From Angelakisella sp. (lineage in GTDB: Bacteria; Bacillota; Clostridia; Oscillospirales; Ruminococcaceae), in assembly GCA_020025195.1 (NCBI GenBank), contig JAHHSN010000016.1, positions 1 through 31,092 of the forward strand: a DNA stretch of 31,092 bases. The letters are read 5' to 3'. Positions 15,019 through 25,200 of this stretch are shown here, one piece after another. Position 1 is the first letter of the stretch. Each line of letters starts with the position of its first letter. The translations under genes and the position numbers were made by a program. Under the pieces are notes generated by a model. That model saw only the letters and a program-made list of their open reading frames with translations. It did no database searches and had not been told where the DNA came from.

Positions 15019-16073
15019 AAAAGACAGAACTGATTTCCATTATGGATCCTCAGGAGGATCGGGAAGGGGTCGAGCAGGCGGCGGCGATTCTTAAGCGGGG
15101 CGGCCTGGTGGCAGTTCCCACCGAGACGGTCTACGGCCTCGCGGCGGACGCCTTTAACCCGCAGTCGGTGAAGGAGGTCTATTTTGCCAAGGGGAGACCG
15201 CAGGACAACCCCATGATTGTCCATATCTCCGACCTTGCGATGCTCCCCCGCGTGGCAAAGGACTTCCCCGAGGCGGCTAAAAAGCTGGCGGAAGCTTTTT
15301 GGCCGGGCCCTCTCACCATGATCCTGCCGAAGGTGGAGAACCTGCCCGACGAGACCACCGGCGGGCTTGCCACCGTGGCGGTGCGGATGCCCCAGAACGA
15401 GGTGATCCGAGCCATCATTGAGGCGGCGGATACCCCCCTTGCGGCGCCCTCTGCCAACCGCTCCGGCAGCCCCAGCCCTACCACCTATCAGCACTGTGTG
15501 GATGATCTCTGGGGACTGGTGGACGCCATCGTCGAGTCGGAGGACTGCACCGTCGGGGTGGAATCCACCGTGGTGTCGCTTCTGGGCGAGACGCCTCTGG
15601 TGCTGCGCCCCGGCGCCGTTACCCCAGAGGAGATCGCCGGTGTCTGCGGCGAGGTCAAGGTGGACGATGCGGTCCTCCATCTTCCGCCGGAGGACGCCCC
15701 TGTACTTTCTCCCGGCATGAAGTACAAGCATTACAGCCCCGCGGCCAAGCTCCGTCTGGTAAGAGGCAGCCAGTGGGACTATGTGAATTATGTCAACGAG
15801 GTCGCCAAAAAAGCCGAGGAGGAGGGTGCCCCGAACGGCATTTTTGCCATGTGCTTTGATGAGGACATCCACCATCTGGAGGTGCCCACCATCTCCTACG
15901 GCGTCGCCTATGACTATGAGAGTCAGGCGCGGGAGCTCTTTGATGTGCTGCGTCAGCTGGATAAGCTGGGCGCGCACTTTGTGCTGGTCCACGCACCGGA
16001 GCCGGAGGGCGTGGGGCTTGCCGTCTATAACCGGCTGCTCCGCGCGGCGGCGTTTGACTTGGTGGAGCTTTGA
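15015..16073 (+). CDS. tsaC: L-threonylcarbamoyladenylate synthase (Sua5 type)
   Basis: A 352-residue enzyme that makes threonylcarbamoyl-AMP from threonine, bicarbonate and ATP, the first step of t6A modification at position 37 of ANN-decoding tRNAs. The YrdC domain (about 15-210) has PTETVYGLAADA, KGRPQDNPMIVHI, PSANRSGSPSPTT and the substrate-closing STVVSL segment. A linker (SPGMKYKHYSP) leads to the C-terminal Sua5 domain (about 245-350), so this is the long Sua5 form rather than short TsaC. The start overlaps the prfA stop by four bases. It is followed by coaE after three bases. Confidence 0.96.
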   Translation: MKKTELISIMDPQEDREGVEQAAAILKRGGLVAVPTETVYGLAADAFNPQSVKEVYFAKGRPQDNPMIVHISDLAMLPRVAKDFPEAAKKLAEAFWPGPLTMILPKVENLPDETTGGLATVAVRMPQNEVIRAIIEAADTPLAAPSANRSGSPSPTTYQHCVDDLWGLVDAIVESEDCTVGVESTVVSLLGETPLVLRPGAVTPEEIAGVCGEVKVDDAVLHLPPEDAPVLSPGMKYKHYSPAAKLRLVRGSQWDYVNYVNEVAKKAEEEGAPNGIFAMCFDEDIHHLEVPTISYGVAYDYESQARELFDVLRQLDKLGAHFVLVHAPEPEGVGLAVYNRLLRAAAFDLVEL

Positions 16074-16076
16074 ACC

Positions 16077-16694
16077 ATGGAAAAGAGAGAAAAACCGAAC
16101 GGACGGGTCATCGGACTGGTCGGCCCCTCCGGGAGCGGAAAATCCACCGTCAGCGGACTTATGGGCCGCTGGGGGGGTGTCTTTACAGTGGACGCCGATG
16201 CGGTGGCCCACCGGGTGATGGCGGAGGATGCCTCCTGCCTTAAAAAACTGCGCGAAGCCTACGGCGGGGAGGTCGTCACCTCTGCGGGACTGGACCGCAA
16301 AAAGCTTGCCGAGATCGTTTTTCACGACGGGGAAAAGCTCCGCGTATTGGGGGAGATCACCTATCCCTTTATTATTGCGGCGTGCCGGGACGAGATGGAC
16401 TCTCACTTTGCGGCGGGCGCCCGTGCGGTCATCCTCGACGCGCCCACCCTCTTTGAAAGCGGCGCCCAGTGGCTCTGCGACGATATTGTTGCGGTGGTGA
16501 TGCCGCGGGAAGAGCGGATCCGCCGCATCGTGGCACGGGATCATATCCCGCGGGAGGCGGCAGAGGCTCGTCTCAGCCACCAGTTTGCAGATGGTTATTA
16601 TACCGACCGTTCCGCCTTTGTCATAAAGAATGACGGAGACCTCCGGCATCTGGAGGACGAGGTGGAGCGCTGTCGCTTGTTTTTAAAATTGTGA
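16077..16694 (+). CDS. coaE: Dephospho-CoA kinase
   Basis: A 205-residue kinase for the last step of coenzyme A synthesis, phosphorylating the 3'-hydroxyl of dephospho-CoA. The P-loop is GPSGSGKS (16-23). The DADAVAHRVM segment matches the substrate-binding DxD region, LDAPTLFESG matches the family LLFE motif, and RIVARDHIPREAAEARLSHQ is the lid region. Length is normal. The ATG at 16077 is three bases after the tsaC stop, with no strong Shine-Dalgarno of its own, suggesting translational coupling. Confidence 0.96.
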   Translation: MEKREKPNGRVIGLVGPSGSGKSTVSGLMGRWGGVFTVDADAVAHRVMAEDASCLKKLREAYGGEVVTSAGLDRKKLAEIVFHDGEKLRVLGEITYPFIIAACRDEMDSHFAAGARAVILDAPTLFESGAQWLCDDIVAVVMPREERIRRIVARDHIPREAAEARLSHQFADGYYTDRSAFVIKNDGDLRHLEDEVERCRLFLKL

Positions 16695-16724
16695 TAACAC
16701 CCATAAAGAAAGGAGACCCCTATT

Positions 16725-18122
16725 ATGGCAGAAAAAACAAAAGGCGAGCAGCTCCGCGAGGAGCTCTTGATGAAGCGCCGCAACCTGACCGAAGTGCTCT
16801 CCGAGGATGAGCTTGCCAAAGCGCAGCAGTTCTGCGAGGGCTATAAGACCTTCCTCGATAACGCGAAGATCGAGCGCGAGGCGGTCACCTACAGCCTGGG
16901 CCTTCTCAAGGCGGCAAACTATACCGAGTTTGACCCCAAGGGGAGCTATAAGCCCGGTGACAAGGTCTATGTCAACAACCGCGGCAAGGCGATTATCGCC
17001 TGCACCATCGGCCGGAAGCCGGTTTCCGAGGGCGTCCGCATCGGCGTCAGCCACATCGACAGCCCCCGCCTCGACCTCAAGCCCTGTCCTCTCTTTGAGG
17101 AGGGCGAGCAGGCCTTCTTCAGGACCCATTATTACGGCGGCATCAAGAAGTACCAGTGGACCACCATTCCGCTGGCGCTCCACGGCGTTGTGGCCCGTCG
17201 GGACGGCAGCACCCTGACCGTCTCCATCGGTGAGGACGAGAGCGATCCCGTTTTCTGCGTCAACGATCTTCTGCCGCATCTCGCACAGGATCAGATGAAA
17301 AAGCCGATGAGTCAGGGCATCGAGGGCGAAAAGCTTTGCCTCCTCATCGGAAGCGCCATGCTCCGCGACGACAAGGGCGAGGAGCGGGTCAAGATCGCCA
17401 TTGCGAAGCTGCTGTTTGAAAAATACAACATCCGGGAAGAGGACTTCCTCTCCGCGGAGCTTTGTGCCGTTCCTGCCTTCAAGGCGCGCGACCTCGGCCT
17501 CGACCGCTCCATGATCGGCGCCTACGGCCACGACGACCGTGTCTGCGCCTACCCCATCCTCATGGCGGAGATCGATGAGAAATCCCCCGAGTACACCACC
17601 GTTACCATCTTCGCGGATAAGGAGGAGATCGGCAGCGACGGCCCCACCGGTATGAACTCCTTCTTCCTCAAGGACTTCATCGAGGACCTTGCCCAGCAGC
17701 AGGGCTGTGAGGTGCGCCATGTCCTCGCCAAGAGCCACTGCTTCTCCGCGGACGTCAACGCCGCTTACGACCCCATGTATGCTGAGGTTTCCGAGCGCCG
17801 CAACTGCAGCTATATCAACTACGGCGTGGTGGTCACCAAGTACACCGGCCACGGCGGCAAGAGCAGCACCAACGACGCGACCGCCGAGATGATGGCGTTC
17901 ACCCGCCGTATCATGGACGAGGGCGGGGTCCACTGGCAGACCGGTGAGCTCGGCCGCGTGGATCAGGGCGGCGGCGGCACCGTGGCGAAGTATGTCTCCC
18001 AGCACAATGTCGATACCGTTGACCTCGGCGTGCCGGTGCTTTCGATGCACGCGCCCTTTGAGGTGGTCGCCAAGACCGACGTCTATATGACCTACCTCGC
18101 GATGCGCGCGTTTTACCGTTAA
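16725..18122 (+). CDS. M18 family aminopeptidase
   Basis: A 465-residue co-catalytic zinc aminopeptidase of family M18 (aspartyl/lysine aminopeptidase relatives), acting on cytosolic peptides. Signature segments are SHIDSPRLDLKP (zinc His110 and Asp112), IFADKEEIGSDG (catalytic and zinc Glu, near residues 290-300), the HGGKSSTNDA stretch, and the C-terminal LSMHAPFEVV with a zinc His. The ATG at 16725 follows AAGGAGA. It lies 30 bases after coaE and is probably the last gene of the DUF951-prfA operon, ended by the hairpin at 18145-18198. The preferred residue cannot be told from sequence. Confidence 0.95.
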   Translation: MAEKTKGEQLREELLMKRRNLTEVLSEDELAKAQQFCEGYKTFLDNAKIEREAVTYSLGLLKAANYTEFDPKGSYKPGDKVYVNNRGKAIIACTIGRKPVSEGVRIGVSHIDSPRLDLKPCPLFEEGEQAFFRTHYYGGIKKYQWTTIPLALHGVVARRDGSTLTVSIGEDESDPVFCVNDLLPHLAQDQMKKPMSQGIEGEKLCLLIGSAMLRDDKGEERVKIAIAKLLFEKYNIREEDFLSAELCAVPAFKARDLGLDRSMIGAYGHDDRVCAYPILMAEIDEKSPEYTTVTIFADKEEIGSDGPTGMNSFFLKDFIEDLAQQQGCEVRHVLAKSHCFSADVNAAYDPMYAEVSERRNCSYINYGVVVTKYTGHGGKSSTNDATAEMMAFTRRIMDEGGVHWQTGELGRVDQGGGGTVAKYVSQHNVDTVDLGVPVLSMHAPFEVVAKTDVYMTYLAMRAFYR

Positions 18123-18144
18123 GACCCCCGGAAAAGAGAAGAAT

Positions 18145-18198
18145 AAAAAGGGCAGAGGCCGGTTTTTGCAAAAAAACCAGAGCTTTGCCCTTTTTTTA
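18145..18198 (+). terminator. Terminator after the M18 aminopeptidase gene
   Basis: AAAAAGGGCA (18145-18154) pairs with TGCCCTTTTTTT (18186-18197) around a longer, partly paired loop. It lies about 23 bases after the stop codon and separates the prfA operon from rpoBC. Confidence 0.85.
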
Positions 18199-18246
18199 TC
18201 TTGAGAAAATTAAACAAAAATTCTGCAACATTTTTTCGCATTTCGC

Positions 18247-18275
18247 TTGACACTCTGGACGGGTCGTAATATAAT
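18247..18275 (+). promoter_or_regulatory. Strong sigmaA promoter upstream of rpoB
   Basis: Perfect consensus TTGACA (18247-18252), a 17-base spacer and TATAAT (18270-18275). It predicts a 5' leader of about 155 bases before rpoB. Ribosomal genes rplJ and rplL are not upstream, so rpoBC needs this promoter. Confidence 0.85.
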
Positions 18276-18315
18276 AATATACTGTATCATAATGGCTTTT
18301 TATGACTAAACGGGA

Positions 18316-18343
18316 TTGTCAAGTGTGCATAAGTTACGATAAT
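18316..18343 (+). promoter_or_regulatory. Second candidate promoter upstream of rpoB
   Basis: TTGTCA (18316-18321), a 16-base spacer and GATAAT (18338-18343), inside the leader of the stronger upstream promoter. Confidence 0.45.
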
Positions 18344-18437
18344 ACTCTCGTAAAACTGTGCGTAATATACAATTATTCTTCAGTCATTGATGTCTATGTG
18401 ATGGCGAAAAAATGATGGAATGGAGTGGAACATCGGA

Positions 18438-21400
18438 ATGGTTAATACCAAGCCTGTAAAACTGGGCAAAAAGACGAGACACAGCTTTGCCCACATTGAT
18501 GAAGTGGCAGAGATGCCGAATCTCATCGAAGTACAGAAAAATTCCTATCAATGGTTCCTTGACGAGGGCCTCAAAGCCGTATTCAAGGATATCTCTTCGA
18601 TCACTGACTATCAAGGCAATCTAGTGCTGGACTTTATTGACTACAAGCTCGACGATAAGCCGAAATACCCGCTTCTCGAGTGCAAAGAGCGTGACGTCAA
18701 CTACGCGGCGCCGCTCCGCGTTCGGGCGAGCCTGCTCAATAAGGTCACCGGCGAGGTGAAGGAACAGGACATCTTTATGGGCGATTTCCCGCTGATGACC
18801 GACGCCGGCACCTTCATCATCAACGGCGCCGAGCGCGTCATCGTTTCCCAGCTGGTTCGTTCTCCCGGCGTTTATTACGGGATGCACCACGACCCGGCGG
18901 GCAAGATGCTGTTTGACGCGACCATCATCCCCAACCGCGGCGCCTGGCTGGAATACGATACCGATTCCTCTGACGTTTTCAGCGTCCGCATCGATAAGAA
19001 CCGCAAGCTCCCCGTGACGACCTTCATCCGCGCGCTGCTCCGCATGAGAGACGACGTTTCCGCCGAGGAGATCAACGCCGACGTGACCAACGCCCTTTCC
19101 GGCTTCCGCGGCACCGATGAGGAGATCTATGATCTCTTCGGGCGCAACGTGTATCTTGTCAAGACCATCGAAAACAAGGACAATGAGATGTTGGGCGACG
19201 AGGCACTCCTCGAAGTCTATCGCAAGCTCCGTCCCGGCGAGCCCCCCACGCTGGAATCTGCAGTCAAGCATCTGGCCCAGCTGCTGTTTGACCCCCGCCG
19301 CTACGATCTTTCCCGTGTCGGCCGCTACAAATACAATAAAAAACTTTCCATCGTTCACCGCGTGACCGGTAAGACGCTGGCCCGTCCCGCTGCGGACCCC
19401 CGCACCGGCGAGGTGCTGGCGGAGGCCGGCGAGCGCCTGACCCGCGAGAAGGCCCGTCTTCTCGAGGCGAAGGGCGTCGATACCGTCTATATCACCACCG
19501 AGGATCTCACCCCCGCCGCCCAGATGTTGGCGGAGGAGGACGGTGTGACCGAGATCAAGATCTTCTCCAACGGTATGGTGGATATCCGTGATTTCACCGA
19601 CTTTACCGAGGAGGAGCTCAAAGAGATGGACATCCGTGAGCGGGTGCGCTTCTCCGTCCTCACCGAAATTCTGGATCAGTTCACCGACCGCGAGGAGCTT
19701 CGCGAGGAGATCATCCGCCGTGCCGATGAGCTCATCCCCAAGAACATCCGTAAATTCGATATTTTCGCCACCATCAATTATCTCTGCGGCCTGCGTTATG
19801 ACATCGGCAACACCGATGACATCGACCATCTCGGCAACCGCCGCATCCGTTCGGTCGGCGAGCTGCTGCAGAACCAGTTCCGCATCGGCTTTGCCCGCAT
19901 GGAGCGTGTCATCCGTGAGCGTATGACCACTCAGGCGCAGGACATCGAATCGGTCACCCCGCAGGCGCTCATCAATATCCGCCCGGTCGTGGCGGCCATC
20001 AAGGAATTCTTCGGCTCCTCGCCGCTTTCTCAGTTCATGGACCAGACCAACCCTCTGGCGGAGCTGACCCACAAGCGTCGTCTTTCCGCCCTCGGCCCCG
20101 GCGGTCTTTCCCGTGACCGTGCCGGATTCGAGGTCCGTGACGTGCATTACAGCCACTACGGCAGAATGTGCCCCATTGAGACCCCCGAAGGCCCCAACAT
20201 CGGCCTGATTTCCTACCTTGCCACCTTCTCCCGCATCAATGAGTACGGCTTTATTGAGGCGCCCTACCGCCCGGTGGATAAAAAGACCGGCCGCGTGCAG
20301 GACTACGTCGAGTATATGACCGCCGATGTGGAGGATGAGTATATCGTCGCTCAGGCCAATGAGCCGCTGGATGAAAACGGCTGCTTCGTGAATGAAAAGG
20401 TTTCGGTCCGTTTCCGCGACAGCATTCAGGAGGTCCCGCGCGATAAAGTGGACTATATGGACGTTTCGCCCAAGATGGTGGTTTCCGTCGCGACCGCGAT
20501 GATCCCCTTCCTGGAGAACGATGACGCCAACCGTGCCCTGATGGGTGCGAACATGCAGCGTCAGGCCGTTCCGCTCATCAAGACCGAGGCGCCCATTGTC
20601 GGTACCGGTATGGAATATAAGGCGGCGCATGACTGCGGCGTCGTGGTGGTTTCCAAGCACGACGGCGTGGTGGACTATGTGGATGCCGACCGAATCGTGG
20701 TCCGCACGGCGGATGACGAGCGTCATAACTACGAGCTGGTGAAGCTGCTGCGCTCCAACCAGGGCACCTGCATCAACCAGCGTCCCACCGTCAGCCTCGG
20801 GGACGAGGTCCATGTCGGCGACGTGCTGGCGGACGGCCCCGCCACCTGTGACGGCGAGGTCTCCCTCGGCAAGAATATGCTCATCGGCTTCATGACCTGG
20901 GAGGGCTACAACTACGAGGACGCCGTTCTCATCAATGAGCGGCTGGTTCGCGATGACCTCTTTACCTCCATCCACATTGAGGAATACGAGATTGAAGCGA
21001 GAGATACCAAGCTCGGACCGGAGGAGATCACCCGCGACATTCCCAACGTCGGCGATGACGTTCTGGGCATGCTGGATGAACGCGGTATCATTCATGTCGG
21101 CGCCGAGGTCCGCGCCGGTGATATTCTGGTCGGCAAGGTCACTCCCAAAGGAGAGACCGAGCTTAACGCCGAGGAGCGCCTGCTGCGCGCCATCTTCGGT
21201 GAAAAGGCGAGAGAGGTGCGTGATACCTCCCTCAAGGTGCCGCACGGTGAGTACGGCATCGTGGTAGACGTTAAGGTCTTTACCGCAGAAAATTGCGACG
21301 AGCTTTCTCCCGGCGTCAATATGGTGGTTCGCTGCTATATCGCCCAGAAGAGAAAGATTTCCGTCGGTGATAAGATGGCGGGACGCCACGGCAACAAGGG

Positions 21401-22271
21401 CGTTGTTTCCCGCATCCTGCCGCAGGAGGATATGCCCTTCCTGGAGGACGGCACTCCTCTCGATATCGTACTGAACCCCCTCGGCGTACCTTCCCGTATG
21501 AACATCGGTCAGGTACTGGAGGTCCATCTCGGCATGGCGGCCAAGAAGCTTGGCTGGCATGTGATGACCCCCGTCTTTGACGGCGCGCACGAGGAAGACA
21601 TCCGTGAGTGCTTCAAGCTTGCGGGAATGGAAGAGGACGGCAAGAGCGTCGTCTATGACGGCCGTACCGGCGAGCAGTTTGATAACCGTGTTACCGTCGG
21701 TATCATGTACTATCTCAAGCTCCATCATCTTGTTGATGATAAGATCCACGCCCGTTCCACCGGACCCTACAGCCTGGTAACGCAGCAGCCTCTGGGTGGT
21801 AAAGCCCAGTTCGGCGGTCAGCGTTTCGGTGAGATGGAGGTTTGGGCGTTGGAGGCTTACGGCGCCGCCTATACCCTGCAGGAGATCCTGACGGTCAAGT
21901 CGGACGACGTGGTCGGCCGTGTCAAGACCTTCGAGGCGATCGTGAAGGGCCTCAATATCCCCACCCCCGGCATCCCCGAATCCTTCAAGGTACTCATCAA
22001 GGAGCTCCAGTCCCTCGGACTTGACGTCAAGGTACTGGATAAGGACCATGAGGAGATCGACCTGAAGCAGAACTTTGACGAGGATGACAACATGGGTATG
22101 CCCGCCGCGACGGACTACTTCGAGGAAGCGAACGTCGAGCAGGCGTCCGACCTGGAGGACGGCTTCAACGTGGCACACGCCGATGAGATGGCAGAGGAAG
22201 CGTTCCAGGAGGAATCGGTATTCGAGGATGAAGACGAAGGTTCCTTCGAGGAAGACGGCTTTGATTTTTAA
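18438..22271 (+). CDS. rpoB: DNA-directed RNA polymerase subunit beta
   Basis: The beta subunit of RNA polymerase, 1277 residues from ATG 18438. An in-frame ATG at 18420 adds six residues unlike the family (EWNIG) and has no better Shine-Dalgarno. Family landmarks are present throughout: GVYYGMHHDPAG; the rifampicin region encoded near 20010-20120 (SPLSQFMDQTNPLAELTHKR) with sensitive-type Asp, His and Ser; ETPEGPNIGLI; GDKMAGRHGNKGVVS; and the C-terminal clamp sequence SFKVLIKELQSLGLD. A long acidic tail follows (about 70 residues rich in Glu/Asp), as in other Clostridia. rpoC begins 18 bases later. rplJL are absent upstream; an M18 peptidase gene and a terminator are there instead. Confidence 0.98.
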   Translation: MVNTKPVKLGKKTRHSFAHIDEVAEMPNLIEVQKNSYQWFLDEGLKAVFKDISSITDYQGNLVLDFIDYKLDDKPKYPLLECKERDVNYAAPLRVRASLLNKVTGEVKEQDIFMGDFPLMTDAGTFIINGAERVIVSQLVRSPGVYYGMHHDPAGKMLFDATIIPNRGAWLEYDTDSSDVFSVRIDKNRKLPVTTFIRALLRMRDDVSAEEINADVTNALSGFRGTDEEIYDLFGRNVYLVKTIENKDNEMLGDEALLEVYRKLRPGEPPTLESAVKHLAQLLFDPRRYDLSRVGRYKYNKKLSIVHRVTGKTLARPAADPRTGEVLAEAGERLTREKARLLEAKGVDTVYITTEDLTPAAQMLAEEDGVTEIKIFSNGMVDIRDFTDFTEEELKEMDIRERVRFSVLTEILDQFTDREELREEIIRRADELIPKNIRKFDIFATINYLCGLRYDIGNTDDIDHLGNRRIRSVGELLQNQFRIGFARMERVIRERMTTQAQDIESVTPQALINIRPVVAAIKEFFGSSPLSQFMDQTNPLAELTHKRRLSALGPGGLSRDRAGFEVRDVHYSHYGRMCPIETPEGPNIGLISYLATFSRINEYGFIEAPYRPVDKKTGRVQDYVEYMTADVEDEYIVAQANEPLDENGCFVNEKVSVRFRDSIQEVPRDKVDYMDVSPKMVVSVATAMIPFLENDDANRALMGANMQRQAVPLIKTEAPIVGTGMEYKAAHDCGVVVVSKHDGVVDYVDADRIVVRTADDERHNYELVKLLRSNQGTCINQRPTVSLGDEVHVGDVLADGPATCDGEVSLGKNMLIGFMTWEGYNYEDAVLINERLVRDDLFTSIHIEEYEIEARDTKLGPEEITRDIPNVGDDVLGMLDERGIIHVGAEVRAGDILVGKVTPKGETELNAEERLLRAIFGEKAREVRDTSLKVPHGEYGIVVDVKVFTAENCDELSPGVNMVVRCYIAQKRKISVGDKMAGRHGNKGVVSRILPQEDMPFLEDGTPLDIVLNPLGVPSRMNIGQVLEVHLGMAAKKLGWHVMTPVFDGAHEEDIRECFKLAGMEEDGKSVVYDGRTGEQFDNRVTVGIMYYLKLHHLVDDKIHARSTGPYSLVTQQPLGGKAQFGGQRFGEMEVWALEAYGAAYTLQEILTVKSDDVVGRVKTFEAIVKGLNIPTPGIPESFKVLIKELQSLGLDVKVLDKDHEEIDLKQNFDEDDNMGMPAATDYFEEANVEQASDLEDGFNVAHADEMAEEAFQEESVFEDEDEGSFEEDGFDF

Positions 22272-22289
22272 TTGAGGAGGGGACGAAAT

Positions 22290-25200
22290 TTGGATAACAA
22301 ATCTTTTGATTCTATCAAGATCGGACTCGCGTCTCCGGAAGCCATTCGATCCTGGTCCTATGGCGAAGTCAAAAAGCCGGAAACGATCAACTACCGCACC
22401 CTGAAGCCCGAGCGGGACGGCCTGTTCTGCGAGCGCATCTTTGGACCCACCAAGGACTGGGAATGCTACTGCGGTAAATACAAGAGAATTCGCTTCAAGG
22501 GCAAGATCTGCGAGCGCTGCGGCGTCGAGGTCACCCGCGCCAAGGTTCGCCGTGAGCGCATGGGTCACATCGAGCTGGCGGCCCCGGTCTCCCATATCTG
22601 GTATTTTAAGGGGACTTCCTCCCGGATGGGACTGCTGCTCAACCTTTCTCCGCGTCTTTTGGAGAAGGTGCTGTACTTCGCGTCCTATATCGTGATCGAC
22701 CCCGGCAATACCAATCTTAAAAAATACAGTCTCCTCTCCGAGCGGGAATACAACGAGTACCGCGAGGCTTATGAGGATGAATTTGAAGCCGGCATGGGTG
22801 CGGAAGCCGTCAAAAAGCTTCTGCAGCAGCTGGATATCGAGGAGCTTTCCAAGGAGATCAAGGAAGAACTGGAGAAGGCGACCGGCCAAAAGAAGGCAAA
22901 GCTTCTTAAGCGTCTGGACGTGGTGGAGGCCTTCCGTCTCTCCGGCAACAAGCCCGAATGGATGATCCTTGACGTGCTGCCCGTTATTCCTCCGGAGATC
23001 CGCCCTATGGTTCAGCTGGACGGCGGACGCTTCGCGACGAGCGACCTCAACGACCTCTATCGCCGTGTCATCAACCGCAACAACCGCCTCAAGAAGCTCC
23101 TGGAGCTGGAGGCGCCGGACATCATCGTTCGCAATGAGAAGCGTATGCTGCAGGAAGCGGTAGACGCCCTCATCGATAACGGCCGCCGCGGGCGTCCCGT
23201 TACCGGCCCCAATAACCGCCCCCTCAAGTCCCTTTCCGATATGCTGAAGGGTAAGCAGGGACGCTTCCGTCAGAACCTTCTCGGTAAGCGTGTCGACTAT
23301 TCCGGACGTTCCGTTATTGTCGTCGGCCCCGAGCTTAAAATGTATCAGTGCGGCCTTCCCAAGGAGATGGCGCTGGAGCTCTTTAAGCCCTTTGTTATGA
23401 AGCGCCTTGTAGATCTCAAGGTCGCTGAAAATATCCGCAAGGCGCGCAAAATGGTCGAGCGCGGCGAGCCCAAGGAGGTTTGGGACGCCCTCGAGGTGGT
23501 CATCAAGGATCACCCTGTCCTCATGAACCGTGCGCCTACGCTGCACCGCCTTGGCATTCAGGCGTTTGAGCCCATTCTGGTAGAGGGCCGCGCCTTGAAG
23601 CTGCATCCCCTTGTATGTACCGCTTTCAACGCGGACTTTGACGGTGACCAGATGGCGGTCCATGTGCCGCTTTCCGCGGAGGCGCAGGCCGAGGCACGGT
23701 TCCTCATGCTTGCCGCCAATAACCTCTTAAAGCTCTCCGACGGTCGTCCCGTTGCCGTTCCTTCTCAGGATATGGTACTTGGCTCCTACTACCTCACCAC
23801 TATCATCGACCGCGCTTATGGCACCGATTCTGAAAAGGATCCCGGCGTCTTTACCAGCGTTCGTGATTGGGAGAAGAAATATGAGGAAAATCCCCATGAG
23901 CTGCGCATCTTCCGGAATCCCGATGAAGCGCTGATGGCGTACCAGACCGGCTGCCTTGACCTCCACGAGCCCGTTTGCATGCGGGTTTCCCGCAAGGTAG
24001 GCGGGGAGACGGTCACCGGCGTCATCCACACCACCGTCGGTATCACCATCTTCAATAATCCCATCCCGCAGGATCTGGGCCTTATGGATCGCACCATCCC
24101 GGAGAACGTGCTGCGTCCCGAGGTCGATTTCCAGGTCGGCAAGAAGCAGCTGTCCAAGATCATCGACAAGTGCATCAAGAAGCACGGCACCACCGTGACC
24201 AGCGAGGTGCTGGACAGCATCAAGTCTCAGGGCTACAAGTTCTCCACCCGCGCGGCGCTCACCGTCGCGGTCTGCGACGCCACCATCCCGCCCAACAAGA
24301 AGGATATCCTGGCCGAGGCGGAGACGGAGGTCTCCAAGATCCGCAAGAAGTTCGACCGTGGTTATATCTCCGAGGAGGACCGCTACAACCAGACCATCGA
24401 GGTTTGGCGCAAGGCGACCAATCAGGTCAAGGACTCCCTCAAGGAGAACTTCGGCAAGCTCAACCCCATCTATATGATGGCAGACTCCGGCGCCCGTGGT
24501 TCCATGGACCAGATCAACCAGCTGGCCGGTATGCGTGGCAACATCGCCAACACCTCCGGTCAGACCATCGAGATCCCCATTCGTGCCAACTACCGTGAAG
24601 GCCTTAACATCTTGGAGTACTTCCAGTCCAGCCGAGGCGCCCGTAAGGGTCTGGCCGATACCGCGCTCAGAACCGCGGACTCCGGTTATCTGACTCGTCG
24701 TCTGGTCGATGTTTCTCAGGAGGTCATCATCCGTGAGGAGGACTGTGGCACCCACGAGGGCATTGACGTCGAGGCGATCACCGACGGCGGACGTGTCATC
24801 GAGGATCTGGCGGAGCGCCTGACCGGACGCTTTGTCAGCGAGGACGTCATCCATCCCGAGACCGGCGAGGTGCTTGCTACCCGCGAGGAGATGGTCGACT
24901 ACAAGACCGCGGAAAAGATCGTGGCAGCCGGCATCACCAGAGTCAAGATCCGTTCGGTCATCAACTGCCGTGCCAAGAACGGCGCCTGCTCCAAGTGCTA
25001 TGGCGCCAACCTTTCCAATAACACCCCCGTCGCCATCGGTGAGGCGGTCGGCATCATCGCCGCCCAGTCCATCGGTGAGCCCGGTACCCAGCTCACCATG
25101 CGTACCTTCCACACCGGCGGTATCGCATCCGCGAGCGATATCACCCAGGGTCTTCCCCGTGTTGAGGAGCTGTTCGAGGCTAGAAAGCCCAAGAGCGTTG

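Noticed and set aside
18621..23663. Very long open frame on the minus strand, antisense to rpoB and rpoC
   Set aside because: It is a by-product of strong codon bias in GC-rich rpoBC. It has no Shine-Dalgarno, no recognisable domain and low-complexity composition, and it crosses two genes whose sense products are unmistakable.
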